Source: Rhodosalinus sp046542825 (GTDB lineage Bacteria > Pseudomonadota > Alphaproteobacteria > Rhodobacterales > Rhodobacteraceae). Taken from it: 8,618 nt of DNA. The translations under genes were made by a program, and so were the position numbers. The stretch covers positions 1 to 8,618 of the forward strand of contig NZ_JBKHAQ010000115.1 in assembly GCF_046542825.1 (NCBI RefSeq), given 5' to 3'. The notes below the pieces were generated by a model. That model did no database searches and was not told the DNA's origin. It worked only from the letters and a program-made list of their open reading frames with translations. Each line of letters starts with the position of its first letter. Within the stretch, counting starts at the first letter, position 1. Positions 1 through 5,709 of this stretch are shown here, in pieces.

Positions 1-148
1 AGTCCCTCCGGGCCTACCAGTCCGCCCTGCGGCGACGGTCGATTGCCACGGTGCGGCCGAAGGAAGGCCGGTGGTCGCGTGGCACATGGCCGGTTTCCCG
101 GAATGCGCTCACGATGTGCAGCAGTCGCCCTCTGTGCCGTCCGGAGGC
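1..148. other. Unassigned sequence left of the methyltransferase remnant
   Basis: No gene can be supported here. Plus frame 2 is open from base 2 into the remnant but its translation (for example DVQQSPSVPSGG) resembles nothing I recognise. A minus-strand frame ending with TAG near base 14 is also open, but reads as arginine-rich shadow sequence. This may be the far side of the rearrangement that truncated the methyltransferase gene. Confidence 0.3.
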
Positions 149-397
149 AAGGCCGAGATCGGCATTTTCCTGACCCTCACCCCGCCCACCAAGCCGATGG
201 AGCGCGAGGCCGCCGCCGCGGGGCTCTACGAGATGGAGGGCTTCACTCCCGTCCCCCGCATCCAGATCGTCACCGTCGAGGCGGCGCCGGCGTTCCGCGC
301 CCGCGCCGTGCGCCTGCCGGCCCGGCGCGACGACGCCTTCGGGCGCGCCGCCCACGAGGAGGACCGCGGCGCGCAGGGGTCGCTCGACCTGCGAGCC
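149..397 (+). pseudogene. C-terminal remnant of a DNA methyltransferase/Mrr-like nuclease protein
   Basis: Plus frame 2 reads KAEIGIFLTL, then TPPTKPMEREAAAAGLYEM, then PVPRIQIVTV, ending near QGSLDL at about 391. This matches my memory of the C-terminal Mrr-like (restriction endonuclease-type) segment found on site-specific adenine DNA methyltransferases, where a 'iGvflTLepPTkpM..eA..AGfy....priqilTieeL' block follows the catalytic part. Codons 149-391 are strongly G/C-ending, so this was coding sequence. Only the end of such a protein is present: no methyltransferase motif (DPPY-type) or nuclease core is visible, and similarity fades upstream of about position 149. There is no stop after the LDL end; the frame runs on into the antisense of yebC up to 1600. 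I read it as a decayed or rearranged fragment. It could instead be the tail of a gene entering from the left, but bases 2-148 in the same frame look unlike the family. Confidence 0.5.
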
Positions 398-1144
398 TCA
401 GCTCGCCAGCTGCTCCATCACCTCGTCGGAGGCCTCGAAGTTCGTCGTGACGCGCTGCACGTCGTCGTCGTCCTCGAGCGCGTCTATCAGGCGCATGAGC
501 TTCTGCATCCCCTCGAGGTCGAGCTCGGTGGTGTTGAGCGGCTTCCAGACGAGGCGCGTGGTCTCCGACTCACCCAGCCGGTCCTCGAGCGCGGTGGAGA
601 CATCGTTGAGGTCGGTGTCCGCGCACCAGATCACATGTCCGTCCCCGGAGCTTTCCACGTCCTCGGCGCCGGCCTCGATCGCGGCCTCCAGCACTGCCTC
701 GGCGTCGCCCGCGTCCGCCGGATAGACGATCTGGCCCTTGCGCTCGAACATGAAGCCGACCGAGCCGGTCTCACCCAGGTTGCCGCCGTGCTTGCCGAAG
801 GTCGCCCGCACGTTCGAGGCCGTGCGGTTGCGGTTGTCGGTCATCGCCTCGACGATCACCGCCACGCCGTTCGGGCCGTAGCCTTCGTAACGGATCTCTT
901 CGTAGGCGTCGCCCTCGCCGCCGGTGGCCTTCTTTATCGCACGCTCGATGTTGTCCTTGGGCATCGAGCTTGCCTTGGCATCCTTGATCGCCAGGCGCAG
1001 GCGCGGGTTCTTGTCGGGGTCGGGATCGCCCATCTTGGCCGCGACGGTGATCTCCTTCGACAGCTTCGAGAACAGCTTCGAGCGCACGGCGTCCTGCCGG
1101 TTCTTGCGATGCTGGATGTTGGCCCATTTGGAATGGCCCGCCAT
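398..1144 (-). CDS. yebC: YebC/PmpR (TACO1) family protein
   Basis: This 248-residue protein is full length for the family. It opens with the hallmark MAGHSKWANIQHRKNRQDA, followed by the helical N-terminal domain (KLFSKLSKEITVAAK, about 24-38). The central block NPRLRLAIKDAKASSMPKDN (about 46-65) and the EGYGPNGVAVIVEAMTDNRNRTASNVR region (about 87-113) are also family-typical. The acidic C-terminal part carries MQKLMRLIDALEDDDDVQ. YebC proteins have been described as DNA-binding regulators (PmpR) and, more recently, as ribosome-associated factors that help translate polyproline stretches, like mitochondrial TACO1; a cytoplasmic role is expected either way. The ATG at 1144-1142 is set by a GGAGAT Shine-Dalgarno match (complement of 1150-1155) and the invariant N-terminus. 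A promoter candidate lies at 1179-1208. In many alphaproteobacteria yebC sits near ruv genes; here it stands alone. Confidence 0.97.
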   Translation of the reverse strand: MAGHSKWANIQHRKNRQDAVRSKLFSKLSKEITVAAKMGDPDPDKNPRLRLAIKDAKASSMPKDNIERAIKKATGGEGDAYEEIRYEGYGPNGVAVIVEAMTDNRNRTASNVRATFGKHGGNLGETGSVGFMFERKGQIVYPADAGDAEAVLEAAIEAGAEDVESSGDGHVIWCADTDLNDVSTALEDRLGESETTRLVWKPLNTTELDLEGMQKLMRLIDALEDDDDVQRVTTNFEASDEVMEQLAS

Positions 1145-1353
1145 GGGGGATCTCCGACCTCTGCCCGGGAATGCCGAGGATATAGGCCAGGGCGCGGGGC
1201 CTGTTCAATCCCCGGCGGCCTCGGGCGAACCGCGCTGGGCAGCCAGGCATGTCCGGGATGTCGTTTCGGTCGAAAGCGGCCGGCGCGCCGCGCATCGGAG
1301 AAGCCGCGCGGCGCCCGGAACGGCGCGGCGCCTAACGACAGGGAGACAGACCC
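1145..1353. other. Upstream region of yebC, otherwise empty
   Basis: Apart from the yebC ribosome binding site and candidate promoter, no gene, repeat or structured RNA is evident here. Longer reading frames across it are arginine- and proline-rich and lack start signals; they look like shadows of GC-rich DNA. Confidence 0.4.
1179..1208 (-). promoter_or_regulatory. Candidate sigma-70-type promoter for yebC
   Basis: On the minus strand, TTGAAC (complement of 1203-1208) and TATATC (complement of 1179-1184) are separated by 18 bases. Each matches the vegetative consensus at four of six positions. Transcription would begin near 1172, giving a leader of about 28 nt that contains the GGAGAT ribosome binding site. 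The AT-rich TATA stands out in this GC-rich region. Assigned by eye. Confidence 0.45.
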
Positions 1354-1600
1354 GTGCCCGGATCGCGCCTCGTGGCGCTTGCCGCCGCCGCGCAAGTGCT
1401 TCGTGGGCGTATCGCCGGCCACCGGGGCGCTTCGGCGCGGGCGTGATGCTGGCCCGTCTGACGGCCGCCCTCGGCCCTCCGGGTCGTCGTCTGCGTCATC
1501 GCCTTCTTCCCCGGGCCGCTGCCGGAGATTTCGCTGTGGCAGACGCTGGCCCTGCTCGAGCGTGATCCGCTCGCGCTGCCGGACGATGCGGGGCGGCTAA
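1354..1600 (+). pseudogene. Probable small frameshifted gene, unknown function
   Basis: A good ribosome binding site (GGGAG, 1341-1345) precedes a GTG at 1354. The first part reads VPGSRLVALAAAAQVLRG in frame 1, then stops at 1444. The next coding-like piece is in frame 3 (GRFGAGVMLARLTAALGP, about 1422-1475). After that, frame 1 gives LRVVVCVIAFFPGPLPEISL and continues WQTLALLERDPLALPDDAG (about 1477-1590). That last piece has strong G/C third positions and one hydrophobic segment that could span a membrane. One more shift, plausibly in the GGGG run at 1590-1593, would reach TAA at 1598-1600. The pieces stitched together give a coherent protein of about 80 residues, suggesting either a decayed gene or base-calling indels in GC-rich runs. 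I do not recognise the family. Its stop would overlap the convergent inhibitor stop at 1597-1599. Confidence 0.33.
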
Positions 1601-1923
1601 TCGGCCACGAGCTCGACCTCGAAGGTGGCGTCGGCACCGCTCTCCGCGGCCCCGGGCCGACTGCGGACCAGCCGGATCGCATGGCGGCCTTGCGACACGC
1701 GCAGCCGCAGCACGCGCGCGCCGCCGGCGCCGATGCCGTCACCGGCCCCGACGTTGCGGTCCTCTATCACGGTCAGGCCCTCGCCCTCCGGCAGGGACCA
1801 CCGGAAGCCTGTCGTGGGGTTCTCGGGCAGGTCCAGCACCACCTCCGCGCCGGCGGGGACGGCGACACTGCGGCCGCCGTCCCCCGGCCCGAGGCGCAGG
1901 GCCTCTTCGGGCACGGTGTTCAC
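1597..1923 (-). CDS. Chagasin-type (family I42) cysteine protease inhibitor
   Basis: This 108-residue protein has the three inhibitory-loop signatures of chagasin-like inhibitors in order: NPTTGF (35-40, loop BC), GAGG (65-68, loop DE), and RSRPG (87-91, loop FG, usually RPW). It ends in a beta-strand-like FEVELVAD. Such proteins are small immunoglobulin-like folds that plug the active site of papain-family proteases. The start is a GTG at 1923-1921 that overlaps the upstream gene's TGA (GTGA), so translation is probably coupled; this gives the compact length typical of the family. An in-frame ATG further upstream would only add arginine/glutamine-rich shadow sequence. No signal peptide or lipobox is visible, unlike many secreted or periplasmic relatives. 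It is the last gene of an operon headed by a papain-like protease, its obvious target. The Trp of RPW is replaced by Gly, which could weaken or retune binding. Confidence 0.88.
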   Translation of the reverse strand: MNTVPEEALRLGPGDGGRSVAVPAGAEVVLDLPENPTTGFRWSLPEGEGLTVIEDRNVGAGDGIGAGGARVLRLRVSQGRHAIRLVRSRPGAAESGADATFEVELVAD

Positions 1924-2339
1924 CAGACGTAGATCTCGTGGATCTGGTTGTCGGACCCGATGTTCACGTTGACCGTCGCGTTGGTCTGCTCGGCATGGCT
2001 GCAGAGCATGACCAGCGTGAGATAGGCGCTGTCGTTCGCGGGCGCGATCCTGCGCCAGCCCAGGCCCTGCACCGCGGCCCAGGCGTTGCGGTTCGAGGCG
2101 TTGCACCACATCGCGGTGATCTTCTTGCCGGTGTGCCAGGCGGTGACGCCTTCGCCCTCGGCCTCGATCCCGGCCTCGCCGGGCGGGCGCATCGTGGGTG
2201 CCTCGACGCGCGCGGGCGCCGTCTCGGTCAACCCGGTCACGTCGAGCGTGGGGGCGTCGGGCGCGGCCTGCGCCTGCGCGTCGGCCTTCACCTGTTCGAC
2301 GGTATCGGCGGGGGCATCTGCCGTAACGCTCTTGGGCAT
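1920..2339 (-). CDS. Small protein with free-standing copy of the protease C-terminal domain
   Basis: This 139-residue protein has two parts. Residues 1-70 are a low-complexity tail rich in Ala, Pro, Asp, Glu and Thr, probably disordered, with no signal peptide. Residues 71-139 form a compact domain that aligns along its whole length with residues 304-371 of the neighbouring protease. I count 23 identities over about 69 positions by eye, including RNAxAxxQGxGWRR (84-97) and IxEIYV (133-138). It has no catalytic motif of its own. An AAAGGA ribosome binding site lies about eight bases before the ATG at 2339-2337. The gene follows the protease by 37 bases, and its TGA overlaps the inhibitor's GTG. 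I know this 'GWRR/K...VYV' domain only as an unnamed accessory module of bacterial papain-like proteins. A role in targeting, oligomerisation or substrate binding is possible but unproven. Confidence 0.8.
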   Translation of the reverse strand: MPKSVTADAPADTVEQVKADAQAQAAPDAPTLDVTGLTETAPARVEAPTMRPPGEAGIEAEGEGVTAWHTGKKITAMWCNASNRNAWAAVQGLGWRRIAPANDSAYLTLVMLCSHAEQTNATVNVNIGSDNQIHEIYVW

Positions 2340-2376
2340 TGCTCAGTCCTTTCGCTGATGTCGCTGGCGCACAGGC

Positions 2377-3492
2377 CTAGACGACGTAGATTTCCTGGAT
2401 CTCGTTGCCGTCCACGAGCGCGCGGACGCCGCGGTTGCCGGCCTTCGCGCCCACCAGTTCGGTGAGCATGGCGTGATGCTGGACATCCGAGGTATCGACC
2501 ACGCGGCGCCAGCCGACGCCCTGGAAATGCGCATAGGCGTTGCGCGCGCTGCGGTTGCTCCACAGGCCGTTGACCTTGAGGTTGCCTTGCCATGTCCGCA
2601 GCGTGACCGCGTTGGCGCCCCAGGGGCCGTACCACGTCTCGATCTGGCACTCGCCATAGCCGATGCGGAAGAAGCCGCCCTCGCCCCAGTTCGTGCCCCA
2701 GGAGTTCTTGCAGATCCAGCAGCGCTGGCTGTCCGAATAGCCCACGATCTCGACGCAGTGCCCGCCCGCGGCGTTGCCGGAGACGTGGCGATAGACGCCC
2801 GAGCGGTAGCTGAAGAAGTCCTGATAGACGATGAAGCATCCCGTGATCGACCCGCGGGTCGAGATCCAGTCCTTCATCGCGCTGCGGGTGGACAGTTCGG
2901 TGCGGCCCGTGACCTTGGCGATGTTGTTCTGCCACCCGGACGGAACGGCGCAGGCCTGCTGCGAACCGCTGTAGGGATAGACGCTTTCCATCGTCACGCC
3001 CTTGTCCCTGGCCTTGTCCAGCGCGGCGTCGGGGAACCAGCCGTTCTGACAGGTGCGCCCGTCCTCGCCGCCGTGGCAATAGAACAGATGCGCCTCGGAC
3101 AGATCGATCGCGAGGGTTTCGTCGTTGCGCTGACGGCGCAGGGTCGTCTCCATCACCGCCGCCACGCCGAAGGCCACGCAGGAGCCGCAACCGCCCTGGT
3201 CCTTCACCGGCGTGGTGAAGTTCTTTCCGCCCACGTTGCGCAGATCGTAGGCGGCCGGCGCACCAAGGCCGCTTTCGGCCTGGATCATTTCCTGCGTCAC
3301 GCGCGGTGCGGTGACGTCCCGCTGCACGGCTTCCTCCAGCGTTGGCGCGCCGGCCGGCGGCACAAAGCCCAGACGGATGCGCCGCTCGTCCTCCGTCATC
3401 TGCGCCAGCGATGTTTGCGGGTCCATCTGCCACGGAGTGCCCGCAGCCTTCAGGTCTTCCGAGAGTTTTTTCAGGTCCAGAGATTCCGCCAT
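2377..3492 (-). CDS. Papain-family (C1A) cysteine peptidase with C-terminal accessory domain
   Basis: This 371-residue protein has a short N-terminal segment with ERRIRLGFVPPAGAPTLEEA (36-55), seen ahead of many bacterial C1 peptidases and perhaps acting as a mini-propeptide. The papain domain (about 80-290) has the full active-site set: oxyanion Gln99 and nucleophile Cys105 in DQGGCGSCVAF, His245 in GGHCVEIVGY, and Asn263 in KNSWGTNWGEGG. The usual Trp after the catalytic Cys is Val. Cys102, Cys139, Cys148 and Cys181 align with the four cysteines of papain's first two disulfides. Residues 304-371 are an accessory domain duplicated as the next gene. The ATG at 3492-3490 has a strong GGGAGGA site seven bases upstream. 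No Sec signal, membrane segment or classic long inhibitory prodomain is visible, so control may fall to the inhibitor encoded downstream. The substrate is unknown. Confidence 0.93.
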   Translation of the reverse strand: MAESLDLKKLSEDLKAAGTPWQMDPQTSLAQMTEDERRIRLGFVPPAGAPTLEEAVQRDVTAPRVTQEMIQAESGLGAPAAYDLRNVGGKNFTTPVKDQGGCGSCVAFGVAAVMETTLRRQRNDETLAIDLSEAHLFYCHGGEDGRTCQNGWFPDAALDKARDKGVTMESVYPYSGSQQACAVPSGWQNNIAKVTGRTELSTRSAMKDWISTRGSITGCFIVYQDFFSYRSGVYRHVSGNAAGGHCVEIVGYSDSQRCWICKNSWGTNWGEGGFFRIGYGECQIETWYGPWGANAVTLRTWQGNLKVNGLWSNRSARNAYAHFQGVGWRRVVDTSDVQHHAMLTELVGAKAGNRGVRALVDGNEIQEIYVV

Positions 3493-3528
3493 CTTCGGGT
3501 CCTCCCAATGCCCCGTTATCGAAATGCA

Positions 3529-3553
3529 CCCCGCACGCCTTCCGCGTGCGGAG
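3529..3553 (-). promoter_or_regulatory. Hairpin in the leader of the protease operon
   Basis: CCGCACGC (3531-3538) and GCGTGCGG (3544-3551) are perfect inverted copies around a five-base loop. One G-U and one further G-C pair extend the stem to about ten. In the minus-strand transcript it lies about 37 nt before the protease start codon and leaves the ribosome binding site outside the stem. It could influence mRNA stability or be a protein-binding palindrome. No U-tract follows, so it is not a canonical terminator. Confidence 0.45.
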
Positions 3554-3635
3554 GCCAGGCAGGCGGAGCGGCAAAAGCCCCGCACAGAAGTCAGGAACGA
3601 AAGAAATCTGCCCCGGCATGGTCCCGCGGGCCGCG

Positions 3636-3659
3636 TGTGCCGTCGAAACGACCGGCACA
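3636..3659. promoter_or_regulatory. Inverted repeat at the predicted protease-operon transcription start
   Basis: TGTGCCGTCG (3636-3645) and CGACCGGCACA (3649-3659) are inverted copies with one extra base in the right arm and an AAA centre. It sits directly downstream of the candidate -10 box at 3666-3671, at the expected start site, so it could be an operator or a 5'-end RNA hairpin. Confidence 0.35.
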
Positions 3660-3665
3660 ACCGAA

Positions 3666-3694
3666 AGTTTAGCAAAGCAAACCGATTCGCGCAA
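3666..3694 (-). promoter_or_regulatory. Candidate promoter for the protease/inhibitor operon
   Basis: On the minus strand TTGCGC (complement of 3689-3694) and TAAACT (complement of 3666-3671) are 17 bases apart. They match the vegetative consensus at three and four of six positions. This is the most AT-rich patch of the divergent intergenic region. It would give a leader of about 165 nt before the protease start. Assigned by eye. Confidence 0.4.
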
Positions 3695-3775
3695 ACGCTG
3701 ATACGGGCGCGGCATCGAGCGGTCGCGCACGAACTGCACACTTGCTCAACCTTCCCGCGCGGTCCAACAAGCGGC

Positions 3776-5545
3776 ATGACCCAGGATCAGGCCATCCTCT
3801 TCGCGCTCTTCGCGCTCGTCTTCGCCGGACTGCTCTGGGGGCGCTGGCGCTACGATCTCGTGGCCTTCGCCGCGCTGCTGGCGGGTGTTGTCCTTGGCGT
3901 GGTGCCGCAGGGCGACGCCTTCTCCGGCTTCGGGCACCCGGCCGTGCTGGTCGTGGCGCTGGTGCTGATCGTCTCGGCGGGGCTGTCGCGCTCGGGCGCG
4001 GTGCATCTGATCACCCGCACGCTGATGGACAAGGCGCGGGGGCCGCAGGCGCATATCGCCCTGATAGGGGGCGTGGGCGCGGGGCTGTCGGGGTTCATGA
4101 ACAACGTGGCCGCGCTGGCGCTGCTGATGCCGGTGGACATCGCCACGGCGCGCAAGGCCGGTCGCGCGGCCGGCGTCACGCTGATGCCGCTGGCCTTCGC
4201 CACGATCCTCGGCGGCATGGTGACGCTGATCGGGACGCCGCCGAACATCATCATCGCCACGATCCGCGAGGACGAGCTGGGCGCCTCCTTCTCGATGTTC
4301 GACTTCGCGCCAGTCGGACTCGCCGTTGCGGTGGCCGGCATGGCCTTCGTCGCGCTTGTGGGCTGGCGGCTGATCCCGGTGCGTGAGGACACGGGCGCCG
4401 GCACGGAGCAGGTCAAGCGCTTCCTCGCCGAACTCATCGTGCCAGAGGACAGCAAGGCGGTAGGCAAGCGGGTGCGCGACCTCTACGAGGCGGCGGAAGA
4501 CGCAGATGTCGGGGTCATCGGCCTGATCCGCGACGGCAGGCGCCGCTACGGCACCTCGTACAACACCACGATCCGCGAGGGCGACGCGCTGGTGCTGGAG
4601 GCCGCGCCCGAGGCGCTGGAAGAATTCCGCACCGACCTGTCGCTCGCCTTCGCCGAGAGGGAGCGAGAGGATCGGCTGAAGGCCGAAGGCGAAGGCTTGA
4701 CACTGGTCGAGGCGGTCGTGCCCGAGGGCGCCCGCATCGCCGGGCGCAGCGTGCAGTCGGTGGGCCTGTCGTGGCGGCAGCAGACGCTGCTGCTGGGCGT
4801 CTCGCGCGAGGGGCGCCAGGTCACCGAGCGGATGCGCCAGACCAAGCTGCGGCCAGGCGACATCCTGCTGCTGCTCGTGCCGCAGGAGCGCGCCTACGAG
4901 GTGGTCGAATGGCTGGGCGTGCTGCCACTGGCCGAGCGCGGCCTGACCGTGACCGAAAACACCAAGACCTGGTCCGCGATCGGGACCTTCGCCATCGCCG
5001 TGCTCGCGGCCAGCGCCGGACTGCTCTACCTGCCAGTGGCGCTGGGCATCGTGGTCGTGACCTACGTGCTGATCGGCGTGCTGCGGCTCTCCGAAATCTA
5101 CGAACACGTCGAATGGCCGGTGATCGTGCTGCTGGGCAGCCTGATCCCGCTGGGCGCGGCACTCGACGAGGTGGGCGGGACGCAACTGATCGCCTCGGGC
5201 CTGCTCTCGCTGGCCGAGAGCTGGCCGGTCTGGGCGGTGCTGAGCGCGCTACTCGTGGTGACGATGGCGCTGTCCTCCGTGCTCAACAACGCCGCCACGG
5301 CACTGGTCGCCGCCCCGGTGGCGATCGACATGGGCGAACGCCTCGGCGCCTCGCCGGACGCCTTCCTGATGACGGTGGCGGTGGGCGCCTCCTGCGCCTT
5401 TCTCACCCCCATCGGACACCAGAACAACACGCTGATCCTTGGCCCCGGCGGCTATCGCTTCGGGGACTACTGGCGGATGGGGCTGCCGCTGACGATCATC
5501 GTGACGGCCGTGGCGGTGCCCATGATCGCGCTGGTCTGGCTCTGA
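3776..5545 (+). CDS. SLC13-family anion permease with two TrkA_C domains
   Basis: This 589-residue inner-membrane permease has the standard layout. An N-terminal membrane half (about 1-200) contains MNNVAAL (108-114) and the signature TLIGTPPN (150-157). A cytoplasmic insert (about 213-385) carries two TrkA_C/RCK_C regulatory domains (IVPEDS... at 221 and VVPEGA... at 314). A C-terminal membrane half (about 398-589) contains LNNAATAL (503-510) and TPIGHQNN...PGGYRFGDYWRMGLPL (544-572). Family members move sulfate, di- or tricarboxylates, often with Na+; the substrate cannot be read here. The TrkA_C pair is usual in bacterial and algal members and probably binds a small ligand. The ATG at 3776 begins the first hydrophobic stretch and no nearby in-frame alternative exists, though the ribosome site is weak. 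It is divergent from the protease operon and is followed by a hydroxyacid oxidase after 164 bases. Confidence 0.93.
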   Translation: MTQDQAILFALFALVFAGLLWGRWRYDLVAFAALLAGVVLGVVPQGDAFSGFGHPAVLVVALVLIVSAGLSRSGAVHLITRTLMDKARGPQAHIALIGGVGAGLSGFMNNVAALALLMPVDIATARKAGRAAGVTLMPLAFATILGGMVTLIGTPPNIIIATIREDELGASFSMFDFAPVGLAVAVAGMAFVALVGWRLIPVREDTGAGTEQVKRFLAELIVPEDSKAVGKRVRDLYEAAEDADVGVIGLIRDGRRRYGTSYNTTIREGDALVLEAAPEALEEFRTDLSLAFAEREREDRLKAEGEGLTLVEAVVPEGARIAGRSVQSVGLSWRQQTLLLGVSREGRQVTERMRQTKLRPGDILLLLVPQERAYEVVEWLGVLPLAERGLTVTENTKTWSAIGTFAIAVLAASAGLLYLPVALGIVVVTYVLIGVLRLSEIYEHVEWPVIVLLGSLIPLGAALDEVGGTQLIASGLLSLAESWPVWAVLSALLVVTMALSSVLNNAATALVAAPVAIDMGERLGASPDAFLMTVAVGASCAFLTPIGHQNNTLILGPGGYRFGDYWRMGLPLTIIVTAVAVPMIALVWL

Positions 5546-5574
5546 AGCGCACGGCGCCTGCCTGCGCGACCGGG

Positions 5575-5602
5575 TGCCTTGATGCACCTGCCTTGATGCA
5601 CC
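5575..5602. repeat. Perfect 14-bp tandem duplication
   Basis: TGCCTTGATGCACC occurs twice back to back (5575-5588 and 5589-5602) with no mismatch, about 30 bases after the permease stop. Each unit contains the half-palindrome TGCAcc/ccTTGATGCA. This could be recent slippage or a paired binding site. Confidence 0.85.
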
Positions 5603-5617
5603 GGGGCCAAGGCCGGG

Positions 5618-5638
5618 GCCGGGGGCTTTGCCCTCGGC
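5618..5638 (+). terminator. GC-rich hairpin after the permease gene
   Basis: GCCGGGGGC and GCCCTCGGC pair through nine positions (one G-U) around a TTT loop. It lies about 73 bases beyond the permease stop. No T-run follows, so it is at best an attenuating or 3'-end-protecting hairpin, not a textbook intrinsic terminator. Similar 'GGGGGCTTTGCCCCC' stems are, to my recollection, common between Rhodobacteraceae genes. Confidence 0.35.
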
Positions 5639-5709
5639 GCGGGATCGGCGGGACATGGCGCGACGCCGGTCCGCTGGACAAGCCCGCGGGACCGGGGCAG
5701 ACCGCGTGC

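Larger units (their letters stand above)
3493..3775. other. Divergent intergenic region, protease operon versus permease
   Basis: This gap of 283 bases lies between the divergent starts of the protease (minus) and the permease (plus). It contains the minus-strand promoter candidate and the two inverted repeats described separately. I could not find a convincing plus-strand promoter or Shine-Dalgarno site for the permease. Open frames crossing the gap are upstream extensions without good start signals. Confidence 0.6.

Noticed and set aside
71..1600. Open plus-strand frame of 509 codons across yebC
   Set aside because: Only its first part (to about 391) is coding-like; the rest is the antisense of yebC and GC-rich shadow sequence.
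1332..1742. Minus-strand frame of 136 codons beyond the inhibitor
   Set aside because: Ser/Arg/Pro-rich with no motif; it overlaps the inhibitor in another frame and a coding-like plus-strand stretch.
1924..2109. Longer version of the inhibitor starting at an ATG inside the middle gene
   Set aside because: The extra N-terminal residues are the middle gene read in the wrong frame; the GTG at 1923 gives the normal compact family length.
2473..3672. Long plus-strand frame opposite the protease
   Set aside because: Exactly antisense to a protease with complete catalytic motifs; composition rich in Ala, Arg, His and Val is typical of such shadows.
3311..3775. Upstream extension of the permease
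   Set aside because: It overlaps the protease gene antisense, is Arg/Ser-rich, and family alignment begins at the ATG at 3776.
3493..3777. Upstream extension of the protease that might supply a signal peptide
   Set aside because: The added residues are Arg/Cys-rich with no proper hydrophobic core, and the strong GGGAGGA site points to the ATG at 3492.
3746..5185. Long minus-strand frame opposite the permease
   Set aside because: His/Arg/Gln-rich shadow of the SLC13 reading frame with no recognisable motif.
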